A stretch of DNA of 64,000 bases from CAVRIA01 sp963721115 (lineage in GTDB: Bacteria; Desulfobacterota; Binatia; HRBIN30; CADEER01): assembly GCA_963721115.1 (NCBI GenBank), contig CAVRIA010000005.1:558001-622000 (forward strand), in the 5' to 3' direction. The notes beneath the pieces are model-generated. The model was not told the origin of the DNA, searched no databases, and saw only the letters and a list, made by a program, of their open reading frames with translations. Both the position numbers and the translations under genes were made by a program. Within the stretch, counting starts at the first letter, position 1. Each line of letters starts with the position of its first letter. Of the stretch, positions 44,286 through 54,212 are shown piece by piece.

Positions 44286-45073
44286 TCGCAAACGGCTTCG
44301 TCAGGGACCGGGTCGACCGTCTGCCGCTGAAGACGTGGCTGGCGACGTGGCGGTTCTGGCAGCTCTACCACCGCTATACGGTGGAGGGATTCGAGCACAT
44401 CGACGTCGACACCTCGATGCTGATCGCCGGCTACCACGCTCGCGGGCTGGCTTTCGACATGTGCATGTTGACGGCGCGAATCCACGACGAGCTGGGGTAT
44501 CTGCCGCACGGCATCGTTCACCGCGGCTCCGAGAAGGTGGCGGCGATGAAGTGGATGTTCGACCGGCTCGGGTTCGTCACCGACGACGGCGCGGCCATCC
44601 GGGAAGCGGTGCGCCGGGGCGAGCACATCGTGGTGACTCCGGGCGCGGAACGGGAGGGGATGCGGAGCTTTCGCGATCGTGGCCGGGTGAACTGGGGAAA
44701 CCGCACGGGCTACCTCAAGCTGGCCATCCGGCATCGTTTGCCCATCGTCCCGGTCGCGGCGGCGGGAGCGGACTACACCTACTTCGGCGTGTACGACGCG
44801 CACGCCCTCGGCCAGCGGCTCGGCGTGCCCGGCCAATGGGACTTCGCGCTCTGGCTCGGCCTCGGGCCCTTCGGCCCGTACCCCTTCTCGCCGCCCTTTC
44901 CCGTCCGCCTGCACCAGATCATCGGCGAGCCGATCGAAGACCACCTCGCCCTGCGCGACCCCGACACGCCGCGCGAAGAGCTGAAGCCCTATCACCAGTT
45001 GGTGGTCGGCCGAGTACAGCAGCTCCTGGAGCGCGCGCGGGAAGAGTGCAAGGCGCGGTGGGGGTGCAAATGA
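44282..45073 (+). CDS. Lysophospholipid/diacylglycerol acyltransferase-like protein
   Basis: 263 residues. The acyltransferase motif I is AGYHARGLAFD (His with Asp seven residues on, wider than the usual HX4D). The motif III region is TPGAEREGMRSF, like the PGGAREA of DGAT2/hemolysin-type enzymes, and RHRLPIVPVAAAGADYTYFG follows. It likely transfers an acyl chain to a glycerolipid or other alcohol. The GGAGAAGG site precedes ATG 44282, which overlaps the KASIII-like stop. Confidence 0.78.
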   Translation: MIANGFVRDRVDRLPLKTWLATWRFWQLYHRYTVEGFEHIDVDTSMLIAGYHARGLAFDMCMLTARIHDELGYLPHGIVHRGSEKVAAMKWMFDRLGFVTDDGAAIREAVRRGEHIVVTPGAEREGMRSFRDRGRVNWGNRTGYLKLAIRHRLPIVPVAAAGADYTYFGVYDAHALGQRLGVPGQWDFALWLGLGPFGPYPFSPPFPVRLHQIIGEPIEDHLALRDPDTPREELKPYHQLVVGRVQQLLERAREECKARWGCK

Positions 45074-45900
45074 CCGCAGGCGGGGTGAGCAGTCGACGGC
45101 GCTGGGCGGTGATCCCCGGTGTCTCGACCGGCGTCGGCGCCGCCATCGCGCGCGCCGTGGCGCGCGATCCCGGGCTGGACGTTTTCGGAGTCCACCGCGG
45201 GCACTACATGGACGACGCGCACGCCCTGGAGGCGGACCTGCGCGGCCTCGGTCGCGCGGCGATTCTGCACGTCGCCGACGCCGGGACGCACGAGGGCGTC
45301 GTGCGCTGCTGCGAGGAGCTGGGCAAGTCGGCACCGGCGGGCAGCGTCGTGCTGTTCGTGCACTCGCTCTCGGGTGCGTCGATCGGGCATTTCCTGAAGG
45401 ACCGCGAGGACGCCTTCACGCCGCGGCAGGTGGAGAAGACGTTCAACTACCTGGCCCATTCGTTCGTCTACTGGGCGCAGGAGCTGCACGCTCGGGGCCT
45501 GCTCGCGCCGCGGGCGCGCCTTCTCGGCCTGACCAACGCGCTGCACGACGGCACGCTGCACAACCTCGGTCTGGTGGCGGCCGCCAAGGAAGCGCTGCAG
45601 TCCTACGTGCGCTACCTGGCGGTGGAGCTCGGCCGCCACGGCCACCGCGTCAACCTGCTCAAGTTCGGGACGGTCGTGACGCCGGCGTTGAAGACGGTGA
45701 TGGGCCCGAAGGCGCTGGCGCGCATGGACGAGGTGCACCGCGAGATGATCCCCGCCGGCCGCATGGGCACCGTCGAGGAGGTCGCCCGCATCGTCTCGCT
45801 GCTGACGGGCGACGAGATGGAGTGGTTCAACGGCGCGACGATCGACTACACCGGCGGCATGGCCCTGCGCTGGTTCGACATGATCCTCGAGCCGGACTGA
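45070..45900 (+). CDS. Enoyl-ACP reductase-like SDR without the catalytic Tyr
   Basis: 276 residues. The FabI-like start is WAVIPGVSTGVGAAIARAVA, with FVHSLSGASIGHF in the middle. The active-site region reads LHNLGLVAAAKEALQSYVRYLAVELG: the Lys is kept but the Tyr of the Y-x6-K motif is Leu. It continues VNLLKFGTVVTPAL and EWFNGATIDYTGG as in FabI/FabL. It may be inactive, use another residue, or reduce a special substrate. It is the last gene of the four-gene overlapping operon and converges with the CMD gene. Confidence 0.8.
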   Translation: MTAGGVSSRRRWAVIPGVSTGVGAAIARAVARDPGLDVFGVHRGHYMDDAHALEADLRGLGRAAILHVADAGTHEGVVRCCEELGKSAPAGSVVLFVHSLSGASIGHFLKDREDAFTPRQVEKTFNYLAHSFVYWAQELHARGLLAPRARLLGLTNALHDGTLHNLGLVAAAKEALQSYVRYLAVELGRHGHRVNLLKFGTVVTPALKTVMGPKALARMDEVHREMIPAGRMGTVEEVARIVSLLTGDEMEWFNGATIDYTGGMALRWFDMILEPD

Positions 45901-45924
45901 GCCGGAGCGGAGCCGGTGGCGGGG

Positions 45925-46435
45925 CTACGCCAGTGCCTTCTGAATCTCGGCCAGAACTCGCACCCGGGCTGAGATCTGCCTTCCGATTCTTCCCCGCCGC
46001 ATCCGCGAGCTTCCCCAGCGCCTCGAGCGTCTTGCGTTGGACCCGGAAGCCGTCGGTCAGGTTGTCGATCCCGCTGTAGATCCCGGCGAGAAAGATGATG
46101 TTCGCGATCTCCTCCGCCGAGACGCCGTTCATCAGGCCCATGTAGATGTGCACCGCCAGGTTGAAGTCGGGACCGCGCGAAGCCAGGATCGCGATCAGGC
46201 ATCGCTCGCGGTCGCTCCGCGAGGGAAGCCGAGGACCTTCGTGCGACATGGTGGTCGAGTAGAAAGCTTCGATGACGGCCTCCGAGTAACTCGAGGTGGC
46301 GGCGTAGTTGACCGGAAGGTACGTCGCGAGCGCGGCGCTCATCGACTTTCCGTCGCCGTAGGCCGCCTTGAGCGTCGCAATTTGCTTGCCCTTCAGGATC
46401 TCTCCGAGCTCGGCGATCGCCGCGGGTTGCGCCAT
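45925..46435 (-). CDS. Carboxymuconolactone decarboxylase (CMD/AhpD)-like protein (one frameshift near the end)
   Basis: About 170 residues. The CMD core is SDRERCLIAILASRGPDFNLAVHIYMGLMNGVSAEEIANIIFLAGIYSGI. The AhpD CxxC pair is absent, so peroxidase function is not supported. An AGGAGCAATGAC site precedes ATG 46435. A one-base shift near 45968 gives RVRVLAEIQKALA-stop at 45925, a more natural end than the Pro/Arg-rich read-through. The upstream methyltransferase frame has no stop before this ATG. Confidence 0.7.
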
Positions 46436-46437
46436 GT

Positions 46438-47323
46438 CATTGCTCCTGTAATCGGTGTCTAGTTGCGTGGACCACGTTTCGAACGTCAGACAATAGTAGA
46501 ACCGGCTCGCTTGAGTCAATCGATACTTTGACCCGTAAGGCAGATCGTCTACTGGCGCATCTGGCCGCAGATCGTAGGCGGTGAGGGCGCGGAACATGAC
46601 GTAGTGGTAGGGCAGGTGGAAGCGCATCGGATCGAGCCTCTCGTCGACGACGACGATCGGCGTACCCGGGCGCGCGACGCGCGCCATCTCGGCCAGCGCC
46701 TTCTTCTTGTCCCCGTAGCTGGCGATTCCGCCGACGTGAAAGACGCGGTCGAACGAAGCGTCTTCGAAGGGCAGGGCGTGCGCATCGGCGAGCAGGTGCC
46801 GAACGCGCCGTCCGACCTCCCGTTGGGTGCGCCGCCGGCCGCGGTCGAGCATGTTCCGGTTCAGGTCGACGGCCCAGAACTCGACGTTCAGCCCGACGGG
46901 CAGCCGATCCTCGATCAGTCGCCAGTTCACGCCCGTCCCCGCACCGACCTCGAGGATGCGCAGCGGCCGATCTTCCGTCTCGGTCAAGCCGTGCAGCCTC
47001 ATCCTTCTCAGGTAGTGGCCGCGCATGGAGGCTTCCGACGACCACTGGACGAGGGGGAGCACGTAGCGCACTCCGGCGTCGTGGAAGGGCGCGACCAGAC
47101 CGTAGACGAGACGGAAGAAGCGATCGGCCGCGTGCAAGCTCTCGCCATCGACGAGGACCGGCAACCCGTCCTCCACCGTCCATTCGCCGCACTTCTCGCA
47201 GTCGAGGAATCCGTCCTCGATGTCGCCGTTCCGGGAGAGCGGACGAGGCAAAAGGGGGCCGCGGCATTTCGGACAGCGAACCACCGCGAGATCCTCTCGC
47301 CTCAGAGGCTGGACGTCAGCCAT
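46438..47323 (-). CDS. SAM-dependent methyltransferase with N-terminal zinc ribbon
   Basis: About 295 residues. A Trm112-like zinc ribbon starts the protein: VRCPKCRGPLL … FLDCEKCGEWTVEDGLPVLV. The SAM-binding motif is RILEVGAGTGVNWRLIE, then AVDLNRNMLDRG and HALPFEDASFDRVFHVGGI. The usual methyltransferase_11 fold follows. The true C-terminus is uncertain because the frame stays open into the CMD gene; stops in the other two frames fall at 46437-46460. It overlaps the giant kinase gene by 8 bp, so it is likely in the same transcript. Confidence 0.75.
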
Positions 47324-50300
47324 GTTCGTCGGCCCTTTTCGTTTGTGCCAGCTCTCGTGCGCAGCCCAGCCGCTCGAAGACTTCGGCTGCCTTCGCCAGG
47401 TGCGGCTGGCCGGCGGCTCCGGACAGATGGCGGCCGAGTTCGAGGTGGGCGAGCCCCAGCTCGTACGGAGTTCCGAGCCGAAGCGCATCCTTGATGGCGC
47501 GATGCCACGACCGAATCGCCCGCCCCCGGCGCGCATCGATCCAGGCGCTCAAGCCATCCCAGAGAGCCGCGGACGGCTGGCCGAGCGGGAAGCGTTTGGC
47601 GAAGTTGAGAAGGCTGGCGCGCGCCCGGCCCGCCTGCTCCGCCAGAGATCCCGCGGCGCCGCTCGGCGGCTTCCAACCGCGCTCCAGCAGACGAAGCAGG
47701 ACCTCGGCGGTGCCCGCAAAGCCCGGCTCGGTCCAGTAGGCGATGGGTGGGCTCTTGTCGATGTGCGCGAGAGCCCGCAGAGCGGTCTCGTAGGCCCCTT
47801 CCTCGTCGCCGGCGTGGAGCCGTGCGACGGCGAGGGATCCCAATCCCCAGATCGCCTCGGTCTTCAGCCCCTCCTCGTCGAGATCGTGGAGGGCCGACTC
47901 GTAGATGGGAACCGCCTGGTCGTGCTCGCCGAGACGGACCAGCGCGTCGGCTCGGCCGAAGAGTGCCCAGCAATCGACCTGTCGATTGCCGCTCCTGCGA
48001 CTCAACCGGAACGAATCGTCGAAAACCGCCAGCGAGCTCTCGTACTCGCCGCGGTAGAGATGCACCGCACCCGCCTGCGCGCGACATTCCTCCCACAGCT
48101 TGATGTCGCCGACTTGCTCGGCGATCGCGGTGGCGCGCGGCATCAATTTCTCGAACTCGCTCCAGCGACAGTTCCCCTGGTGGAGAACGCAGGTTCTGGA
48201 CAGCACCCAGGCGACGTCCTGCTCGGTTCCCGCCTCTTCGGCGATGGCGAGAGCGCGCCGGCACCAGCGATCGGCCAGCCACGAGGCGCTCGTCAGGTTG
48301 GCGAGCAGGCCGAGGATCACGTAGCCGCGCGCCAGCTCCGAGGACGGTCCCACCGGATCGCACTGGTTGACCAGGCGCGCGCTCGACCACAGAACTCGCG
48401 TCGCGTGCAGCGAGTAGAAGGCCGCGTCGGTCAGCTTGCCCTGCGCGCGCGCGACCGCCCGCGCAACCGTCTGCGTGCGCTCGCTCTTCGGCGATTGGAA
48501 ATGCAGCAGAGACTGCGCGGCGCGCAGCCCCCATTGACCGAGTGCCGCGCGCCGCCAGCCGGAGTCGCCGTCGGGAACGCGCTGGCCGAAATGCCCGAGC
48601 GCCCGTTCGCCGTGCTCGCGGCAGCCGGTGAGATCGCCGAGGCGGTAGTGGGCTTCGGAAAGAGCGCCCTCGATCAGTCCGAGACGAAACGAAGGGCTGG
48701 CCGGATCGACTCCGGCGTTGAGGTCGAGCCGCGGGCGCCACGTCGTCCGCCGCGCTCCGTCGTGCGCCGCCGCGGCGCCCGGCTCGCCTTCCGGAGACGA
48801 AGCGAGAATCTCGAGCGCGCGGCCGAGCAAGGCGATGCTTTCGCGGCAACCGCCGCTCTCGAGAGCGAGGAGCCCGGCCTGCTCGGCATAGTGGGCTTCC
48901 TTCTGCCGGACTCCCGCCTCGCGCCAGTGGTGTGCCAGCGCCGCCAGGAAGTCCCTCCGCTCCGGATACTCGAGCTCCAATGCTTCGGCCACCCGGCGGT
49001 GCCGCTCGGCTCGCTCGCGCGGCGCCAGGTCGACCAGCAGCTGATCCCGCACCTTGTCGTGCGCGAAGCGCCACGTCTGCTGGCGCAGCTCGATCAGCGC
49101 CGCGCGCGCGCAGATCCGGGCCCAGTCGTCGAACTCGACGTTTCCGTGGACCGCGCACACGAGGCGCGGATCGATCTCGCGGCCCACCACGGCCGCCGTC
49201 GCGAGCACGCCGAGCGCATCGCCGGGCACGCGGTCCAGGCGCCGGCGAAGGCTGCGCTGCATGCCACCGGAGACGACGCTGTCGGGCAACCGCGTATTGG
49301 CGATGCGTTCGCGTCCGCCGCTGCGCTCGGCCAGCTCGCGCACCACCTCGACGAGAAAGAACGGGATTCCCTCGGTTTCCCGCCGCAGCAGGTCGACGAC
49401 GGCCGGAACCCGCGCCGCCTGCCCGATCATGGATTCCCCGAGCTCGGCGATCTCCTCGGCATTCAGGCGCTGCAGAGCGATCCGCTTCGCTGTCCGGTAT
49501 TTCCGCCGGTAGCTCCGGCGCCTCGTCTTCGCGAAAGCTGCCGATCAGAACCAGCCGAAGCCCCGGCGCCGAGCGCGAAAGCCAGGAGAACAGCGCGGTG
49601 CTCTCGCTGCCGACCCATTGCAGATCCTCCAGGATGAGCAGGACGGGCGCGTCGAGCAGGCGAAACAGGTTCTCCACCGCCAATTGGAGGCGCGCCTGAG
49701 CCGCCTCCGGGTCTACCTTCGGAGCATCCGCGATCTCCCTTCCCAGCAGTGTCGATACGTCGGGCACGATCGACCTGAGCGCAGCGGCCACTTGATCGTT
49801 CGGCTGCGCCGTCAGGATCAGGGCGCGGATCCCCTCGCGCCAGACGTGGAAGGGGCTGCCGCCGTCGGCGACGCTCTGGGCTCGCAGCACGATCGAGCCG
49901 CCCACCAGCGCCCGGGTGCGCAGCTCTTCCAGCAGCCGCGACTTGCCGACGCCGCTCTCCCCCGCCAACAGCCAGCTGCTTCCCCGTCCCTCCCGCGCCT
50001 GATCGACGGCCTCTTCGAGCATCGACAGCTCCGTCTTTCGGCCGACGAAAGGCGCCGCCTGCAAGAAGCTCTCGCGCGTGGCGACGGTCTCCACCGCCAT
50101 GGGCTGTCCGAGAGCTTTGGCGAACGCCTCGATGACCTCGGCCGCGGACGGGAAGCGGCGGGCGGGGTTTCTGTCGAGAAGCCGTTCGAGGACCGGTCGC
50201 AGCCGGGGATCGAGGCGATCCTCCGGTCGCGGCAAGTGGCTGCTCCTGATCTGGGACAGGAGCTTGTGGACGTTGCCGACCGGGAAGGGGTACTGCCGGT

Positions 50301-51004
50301 CAGGAGCTCGAGCGAGAGCATGCCGAAGGAGTAGAGATCGCTCGCGACCGTCGCGGCCTGCCCGTCGATGATCTCCGGCGCCATGAACGCAACCGTGCCG
50401 GCCCAGCTCTCGTCCGCCTCCAGGCTCGCGTCGCGCCGGATGGAGAGTCCGAAGTCGAGAACCTTCACCTGGCCGCGCACGACCAGGATGTTCTCGGGCT
50501 TGAGGTCGCGATGAATGACTCCGTAGTCGTGCAGGTAGGCCAGGGCGCGCAGGCACTGCACCAGGAGATCGGCCTGCACCGCGAGAGGCTGGGCGCGGCC
50601 GGCGTCGACGATGTTCTGCGCGTTCTCCTCCAGGATCATGGTGAAGAACGGCTTCCCTTCCGAGTCGAAGCCGAACTCGAGCACGCTGATGATGTTCGGG
50701 TGGCGAAGCGACGTGAGCAGCTCGAACTCCGCCGTCAGCCGGCGCCGCTGCTCGAGCAGGGAGCTTCGGGCCTCCGCGCGGCGATTCGAGCTGCTCTCGG
50801 AGCCGCTTGAGGGTGACCACGCGCCCCGTCAGGCGGTCGAGCGCGCGGTACACGAGCCCCATCCCCCCGTGCCCGATCGCGTTGATCACCTCGTAGCGGT
50901 GGCCGACGAGCCCGTCTCCGCGCCTGGCTCCGGAAGGCGGCCCGCGTGCCGAGAAAGGGACCCGACGAGCGCTGGCTCTCGTTGCTGCCGATTTCGGTCT
51001 CCAT
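47316..51004 (-). CDS. Ser/Thr protein kinase fused to AAA/NACHT-type ATPase and TPR-like repeats (four frameshifts)
   Basis: About 1,229 residues. The kinase domain has YEVINAIGHGGMGLVYRAL (P-loop), HRDLKPEN, VLDFGLS and MAPEIIDG. The predicted ATPase follows: FVGRKTELSMLEEA, Walker A AGESGVGKSRLLEEL, and LILEDLQWVGSESTALFSWL as Walker B. The remaining half is alpha-helical TPR-like (AHYRLGDLTGCREHGERALGHFG and similar). This plan matches PknK/STYK-type signalling proteins that sense through the repeat domain. The frame changes near 50925, 50785, 50300 and 49490, each by one base and each with sound homology on both sides. No DNA-binding domain is visible at the end. Confidence 0.8.
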
Positions 51005-51161
51005 CAGCGCTCCATCGGATCGGGGGTCACTTGAATGTACCATTCACCCAGAATCGCACTCGAGGCGCAACATCTTTTGCGCTATACGCGGTATTTCTCA
51101 ACCCGCTGCGACTCTCCCGCCATCCTCGTGGCCCCGGGGCTGGTTCGCGCCGGCGGTAGGC

Positions 51162-52076
51162 GTGACTGAATCGGGGTCGGAATCGCTATCGGGATCGGAA
51201 TCGAATCAGATCAATGAGCTTCGGGCACGAGCGACTGGATGTGTACCGAGCCGCGATCGATTCCGATGCCGATAGCGATTCCGACCCCGAGGCGAAAAGA
51301 GGCCGAACAACAGCTTGCAGCGGCCGCGCCGAAAGGCGCGCCGCTCGTCCCGCGGTCCCCGCGGCCGCATCGGCAGTTGATTGTGGTGCGGGCGTCCCGC
51401 CTGCACGGGGCTGGGTTGGAGGGGGAGAGAGCGGTCCGATGGACCGCTATGCAGGCCGGAGGCCTACACCACAAGAGAGATTCCCTCCCCGCCCCCCTCT
51501 CTCCGGTGGCTCCGCTGGTTGTTCGGTGTGACTGAATCGGGGTCGGAATCGCTATCGGGATCGGAATCGAATCAGATCAATGAGCTTCGGGCACGAGCGA
51601 CTGGATGTGTACCGAGCCGCGATCGATTCCGATGCCGATAGCGATTCCGACCCCGAGGCGAAAAGAGGCCGAACAACAGCTTGCAGCGGCCGCGCCGAAA
51701 GGCGCGCCGCTCGTCCCGCGGTCCCCGCGGCCGCATCGGCAGTTGATTGTGGTGCGGGCGTCCCGCCTGCACGGGGCTGGGTTGGAGGGGGGAGAGCGGT
51801 CCGATGGACCGCTATGCAGGCCGGAGGCCTACACCACAAGAGAGATTCCCTCCCCGCCCCCCTCTCTCCGGTGGCTCCGCTGGTTGTTCGGTGTGACTGA
51901 ATCGGGGTCGGAATCGCTATCGGGATCGGAATCGAATCAGATCAATGAGCTTCGGGCACGAGCGACTGGATGTGTACCGAGCCGCGATCGATTCCGATGC
52001 CGATAGCGATTCCGACCCCGAGGCGAAAAGAGGCCGAACAACAGCTTGCAGCGGACGCGCCGAAAGGCGCGCCGCT
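51162..52076 (+). repeat. 2.5 tandem copies of a 366-bp unit containing a truncated four-helix-bundle (S23/IVS) gene
   Basis: Units begin at 51162, 51528 and 51893; the last stops at 52076. Each holds inverted arms of 34 bp with one mismatch (51171-51204 against 51257-51290 in unit 1), built of GGTCGGAATCGCTATCGGG. Between the arms lies an ATG (51214, 51580, 51945) encoding MSFGHERLDVYRAAID, the start of four-helix-bundle S23 proteins. The right arm reads on in frame as DSDADSDSDPEA, like the acidic tail of the same proteins. The body of the gene is missing. The rest of the unit has TGTGGTGCGGGCGTCCCGCC facing a near-inverse ending CACCACA. The 1.2-kb region 51005-52232 has no intact gene. 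Confidence 0.75.
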
Positions 52077-52232
52077 GAAGCATGTCGGTAGGCAAGAAGG
52101 TTTGGGTGGACGTCTCCACCCCGCGCGTGTTAGCCATGGCCTCACTCTAGCTGTGCCCGCTCCAGGCGGTGCAGCGCATGGCCTTGCCGGCGGGTCGCAT
52201 GACGGGGGAGGCCCGAGACGAGAGGGGATCGT

Positions 52233-53774
52233 ATGATGTTCGGAGGAAGGCGTCTCCTGCCACTTGGCGTGCCGACCGGGCTTGCCTTTGCGCTCATCTT
52301 GTCCGCCGCCGTGCTCCTCTCCGCCTGCGGCGACGACAATGGCGGCGGTGGGGGCGGAACACCCACTCCCGCCTCTGGAACACCCACCCCCACCTCGACG
52401 GCCGTCCCGACGGCGGACCCGTTCGCCCTGCCGTCTCCGCCGCCGTCGAGTGTCTACAGCGGCCCCCTGTTCCAGCTCAGCCACGACTATCCGCAGACAC
52501 CGGTCCTACCGCCCGATCCGCCGCCGTGGCGGGAGGCGATCGGCCTCGGCCAGATCGACACCCAGAACGCCGCGGCATACGTACAGGCGCTCAAGGATTA
52601 CATCGCCGATGACATGCGCACCCTGCTGTTCCACTATGAGAACTGGGACGCCGCCGCGGCCGGTTGGTACAATCAACCCTGGCTGAGCACGGTTCGCGAG
52701 CCGATCCACGGAACGTACGTCGGCTCGACGTTTCCGGCCGAGATGTTCCCGCTCTCCGGGCTCACGGAGACCATGACGACCCACGTGCTCGTCTACTACG
52801 ACGCCGTCGCCGCCGGCAGCTTGCATCGGGTCTGGGGGCAGAGCGCCCAGGACCCGGTTCCCGGTCTCGATGCCGGAGGCGGTCAGTTCCCGGAAGGGGG
52901 AATCATCGTCAAGCCGGCCTTCACCAGCGCCAGTGGCGAGGCTTGGCCGCCCATCGACGGTGCCTACCCCTGGCTCATCTACGCCGCCGGCAACAGCGGA
53001 GGAGATCCGGAGCTGCAGACGGTCTACCTCTTCCAGTTCGACATCATCGTCAAGGATACGGCCTCGGCTCCGGACACCGGCTGGGTGTTCGCGACGCTGG
53101 TCTACGACGCCTCGGTCGAGGGCGACGACTGGGACAAGCTGGTGCCGCTCGGCGCCATGTGGGGCAACGATCCGGACGTCGTCTCGCCGGAGGACTGCGA
53201 CTACCTGACCCCGGGCGACTGCCCGCCGCTCTCCGAAACCTGGGTCAACCAGGACACGCCGCTCTACACCCGCGAGACTCTCGGGTGGGGTGGACGGCTC
53301 TCCGGCCCGAACGACGGCTCGGTCGACATCTCGGCGGTCGTGCAGACCGACAACGGGCTCGTCCCCTATGACGGCCGGTACGCGATGTCCTCGTGCATGA
53401 GCTGCCACGGCGTCGCCGAGTACCAGCTGATGTCGTTCCTGCTGCCCGGCCCGTCCACGTGCACCGAAGACGACTGTACGCCGAAGTTCGCTCTCTGCAC
53501 CGACGGGAGCTGCGAAGAGGCAGAGCCGGGACCCGACGTCGACCTCGTCTATTTCCCCGCCGGGTCCACCGAGTTCCGCCGCTGGTTCCAGTCGCGCCCG
53601 GGGGACGTGCCTCAGGATCCCGGGACGATCCCACTCGACTACGGGATGAACTACGCGTTCAAGGCGCTGCCGCAGTGGTTGATCCAGACCGGCCGCGACA
53701 GCTCGCCGAACTTCGTCAGGAGCTTCAACTTCTACCGCGGGCGGCAGTACGAGCACATTCCCTTCAGGAGATGA
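52233..53774 (+). CDS. Lipoprotein with a single c-type haem motif
   Basis: 513 residues. The lipoprotein signal ALILSAAVLLSAC (Cys about 32) is followed by a Gly-run and a Thr/Pro linker (about 35-70). The body is rich in Trp, Tyr and Pro. CMSCH at about 388-392 is a haem c site within YAMSSCMSCHGVAEYQLMSF. Another Cys cluster follows (CTEDDCTPKFALCTDGSCEEA). The pattern resembles uncharacterised cytochrome-like lipoproteins; no better name is supported. AGAGGGGATC lies just before the two possible ATGs (52233, 52236). Confidence 0.72.
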   Translation: MMFGGRRLLPLGVPTGLAFALILSAAVLLSACGDDNGGGGGGTPTPASGTPTPTSTAVPTADPFALPSPPPSSVYSGPLFQLSHDYPQTPVLPPDPPPWREAIGLGQIDTQNAAAYVQALKDYIADDMRTLLFHYENWDAAAAGWYNQPWLSTVREPIHGTYVGSTFPAEMFPLSGLTETMTTHVLVYYDAVAAGSLHRVWGQSAQDPVPGLDAGGGQFPEGGIIVKPAFTSASGEAWPPIDGAYPWLIYAAGNSGGDPELQTVYLFQFDIIVKDTASAPDTGWVFATLVYDASVEGDDWDKLVPLGAMWGNDPDVVSPEDCDYLTPGDCPPLSETWVNQDTPLYTRETLGWGGRLSGPNDGSVDISAVVQTDNGLVPYDGRYAMSSCMSCHGVAEYQLMSFLLPGPSTCTEDDCTPKFALCTDGSCEEAEPGPDVDLVYFPAGSTEFRRWFQSRPGDVPQDPGTIPLDYGMNYAFKALPQWLIQTGRDSSPNFVRSFNFYRGRQYEHIPFRR

Positions 53775-53875
53775 GACCGACCAGTACAGACGAGCGTGCG
53801 GAACTCCTCTCGTTGCTGGCGAAGCAGTAGCCGGAAGGAGTGAGACGGCAGCGTCTTTCTTCCCCCTCGGTAGGG

Positions 53876-54208
53876 ACGAGGAGGCCGTGCGGGCTTTGCT
53901 CGCGCGGCCGAGCCCATCGGAGCGCGAAGCGCGCACGGGGGCGAATTCCCAAAGGCGTGATCATGGGCTGCGCCACACCCGAAGGCTCGTGGAAGAGGGA
54001 CGAGGAGGCCGCGCGGGCTCGGCTCGCGCGGCCGAGCCCATCGGAGCGCGAAGCGCGCACGGGGGCGAATTCCCAAAGGAGGCGCCATGGGCTGCGCACA
54101 TCCGAAGACTGGTGAAGAAGAACAGGAGGCCGTGCGGGCTTTGCTCGCGCGGCCGAGCCCATCGGAGCGCGAAGCGCGCACGGGGGCGAATTCCCAAAGG
54201 AGGCGCGC
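53876..54208 (+). repeat. Repeat family D (leader repeat), three tandem copies before serine hydrolase
   Basis: The three copies share GCGCGGCCGAGCCCATCGGA, GCGCGAAGCGCGCACGGGGG and CGAATTCCCAAAGG. Start points are about 53876, 53963 and 54087; the spacing of the last two is 124 bp. Copies two and three open with ATGGGCTGCGC. Two hairpins per unit are predicted by eye (GGCTCG…CGAGCC-type and GCGCGAAGCGC). A fragment of the same unit (ATGGGCTGCGCTCGTCC, minus strand) lies at 63398-63421. The stretch 53775-54208 holds nothing else recognisable. Confidence 0.75.
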
Positions 54209-54212
54209 GTGA
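54087..54212 (+). CDS. 41-residue leader ORF carried by repeat D and coupled to the serine hydrolase
   Basis: The ORF begins MGCAHPKTGEEEQEAVRALL and contains PSPSEREARTGANSQRR; it ends in TGA at 54210-54212. The next gene's GTG at 54209 overlaps it as GTGA. The same frame exists in copy two (ATG 53963), with conserved PSPSEREARTGAN. A GGAGGCGCC site precedes ATG 54087. Whether the peptide is made is unproven; the coupling is visible, the function is inferred. Confidence 0.35.
   Translation: MGCAHPKTGEEEQEAVRALLARPSPSEREARTGANSQRRRA

Noticed and set aside
51162..52076. CRISPR-like array
   Set aside because: Repeat unit is 366 bp and tandem without unique spacers. It contains inverted arms and gene fragments.
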